Source of the DNA: Paraburkholderia bannensis
GTDB taxonomy: Bacteria; Pseudomonadota; Gammaproteobacteria; Burkholderiales; Burkholderiaceae
Direction of reading: 5' to 3'
Assembly: GCF_014200455.1 (NCBI RefSeq)
Contig: NZ_JACHBW010000011.1
Location: 62,001 to 126,000 of the forward strand
DNA: 64,000 nt
Position numbers and translations under genes: made by a program. This document shows positions 63,235 to 64,000 of the stretch, piece by piece; the first letter of the stretch is position 1, and each line of letters begins with the position of its first letter. The notes beneath the pieces are model-generated. The model had not been told where the DNA came from and searched no databases. It saw only the letters and a list, made by a program, of their open reading frames with translations.

Positions 63235-63717
63235 TCAGACGGTCCAGGTATCGATCACGAGCGCATTCGACTTGCGATGCAGCAGCTTGAGATCGAGCAC
63301 GTCGAGCGGATTGATCGCCCGCACGCCCTCGATCAGCGCCGCTTCGGTCTGCCCGTAAAGCGCCTGCAGCGCGAAGCGGCAGGCGTAGACCTTGCCGCCT
63401 TCGGCCATGAATTTCATCAACTGGTTATTGAAGTTCAGATGCCCCGGAAAGGCTTCCGCGCCCAGCGTCGGAAAACCGCGCTGGACGCCCAGCATCACGC
63501 CCGGGCCGTAGAGCAGGATCGAGGTCTCGAAGCCCTTGCGCTGCAAACGCGTGGCCTGAAGCATATTGACGAAGCCAATGGAACCTTCGAACGCAACCGT
63601 ATGGAACGTGACGAGGGCTTTCTCGCCGGGTTCCGCCTTGATGTCCTCGAACACCTTCTCTTCGTAATCGACGAGGAAGTCGCCGGTCTTGTGGGCAGGC
63701 ATGGTGATAGCGGGCAT
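63235..63717 (-). CDS. First Nit1C gene (MSMEG_0572/Sll0783 type)
   Basis: A 160-residue protein: TGDFLVDYEEKVFEDIKAEP, EKALVTFHTVAFEGSIGFVN and CRFALQALYGQTEAALIEGV. The family is linked to nitrogen starvation in cyanobacteria; it may belong to the DsrE-like fold. GGAG lies 7 bases before the ATG at 63717. A sigma-54-type promoter lies about 60 bases upstream, and the following six genes are closely packed on the same strand. Confidence 0.9.
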   Translation of the reverse strand: MPAITMPAHKTGDFLVDYEEKVFEDIKAEPGEKALVTFHTVAFEGSIGFVNMLQATRLQRKGFETSILLYGPGVMLGVQRGFPTLGAEAFPGHLNFNNQLMKFMAEGGKVYACRFALQALYGQTEAALIEGVRAINPLDVLDLKLLHRKSNALVIDTWTV

Positions 63718-63777
63718 TGCGTGACTCCGTGGAGGAATTGAGGACCGTGTCCGACCGGTGGCCGGCAAACTCCTTTT

Positions 63778-63793
63778 TGCAACGCTCATGCCA
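63778..63793 (-). promoter_or_regulatory. Sigma-54-type promoter of the Nit1C operon
   Basis: On the minus strand TGGCATG-AGCG-TTGCA matches the TGGCACG-N4-TTGCA consensus with GG and GC in the required -24 and -12 positions. It lies about 60 bases before the first gene. It overlaps a 6-base inverted repeat, TGCCAT-CAA-ATGGCA (63789-63803). It implies nitrogen control through RpoN and an NtrC-like activator. Confidence 0.75.
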
Positions 63794-64000
63794 TCAAATG
63801 GCACGCCGCATGCGATCAAGTTCCGATCAATCCGGCGTGGCTGGAATGATCCATGCAATGATTTTTTCTGTGACGCCCGTCGCGCCGTGCGCAAAGGCAC
63901 GCGAGCGACATAGCGGGCTTGCGCGCGCGCCCTGCCGTGGGGCAAGGTGTAGCCGATGCAGTGCACGCATGCATCAAAGCGGATCATTCAATGCGATATG
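63794..64000. other. Upstream region of the Nit1C operon
   Basis: No gene is evident to the window edge. TGCAGTGCACGCATGCA near 63957-63973 is palindrome-like and could be part of an enhancer-binding site for an NtrC-type activator, but this is weak. Confidence 0.3.

Overview
The window looks like a chromosomal segment from a Burkholderiaceae bacterium, probably Paraburkholderia, Caballeronia or a close relative. This is inferred from high GC with an AT-poor coding style, a DUF4148 protein, a classic 16-stranded burkholderial porin, a DUF3331 protein, a PRC-barrel stress protein of burkholderial type, and abundant LysR, TetR, RND and FUSC genes. No rRNA, tRNA, CRISPR array, prophage or intact insertion sequence was seen.

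Layout. 0-8.8 kb: end of a DUF4148 gene, a FUSC-type membrane protein, a porin, a bicupin protein, a LysR regulator, a decayed curlin gene, an internally deleted PRC-barrel gene and an acyl-CoA dehydrogenase-like gene. 8.9-23.2 kb: a large catalase (katE), a VIT-family remnant, a ureidoglycolate-lyase-like gene divergent from a LysR gene, a dmsC remnant, a DHA2 drug exporter, a CAP lipoprotein, an NTF2-like protein, 2,4-dienoyl-CoA reductase (fadH) divergent from a PadR regulator with two operators, yciH, two unassigned proteins, an SGNH esterase and an XRE-cupin regulator.

23.2-44.1 kb is the most striking part. About 21 kb is read entirely on the minus strand. In transcription order it encodes TonB, ExbB, ExbD, ExbD, a TPR protein, an XRE-cupin regulator, a TonB-dependent receptor, a YejA-B-E-F peptide ABC importer, a TldD-like metallopeptidase and its PmbA/TldE-like partner, two tandem GNAT acetyltransferases and an RND efflux permease. 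Many junctions overlap by 4 bases. Read together, it can be an outer-membrane-to-cytoplasm import, processing, modification and export route for a peptide-like compound. Each family is known; the combination is my candidate for an undescribed system. A second XRE-cupin regulator sits at the far end, so related regulators flank the peptide-import portion.

44.1-57.5 kb: a MarR regulator with a cysteine-rich tail coupled to an MFS exporter, a small gene under a perfect LexA box, a DUF3331 gene, a DNA glycosylase lacking most zinc ligands, a TetR gene divergent from a complete MFP-RND-OMP efflux operon, a LysR gene and a TetR gene. 57.6-63.8 kb: an SDR remnant, then a complete seven-gene Nit1C nitrilase cluster (MSMEG_0572-like, nitrilase, radical SAM, GNAT, AIR-synthase-like, MSMEG_0570-like, flavoprotein) behind a sigma-54-type promoter, consistent with nitrogen-controlled nitrile or cyanide use.

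At least six gene remnants (curlin, PRC-barrel, VIT, dmsC, MFS, SDR) lie at the joints between intact blocks. This suggests a region shaped by repeated deletion and rearrangement. All family names come from motif recognition by eye; no database search was possible.
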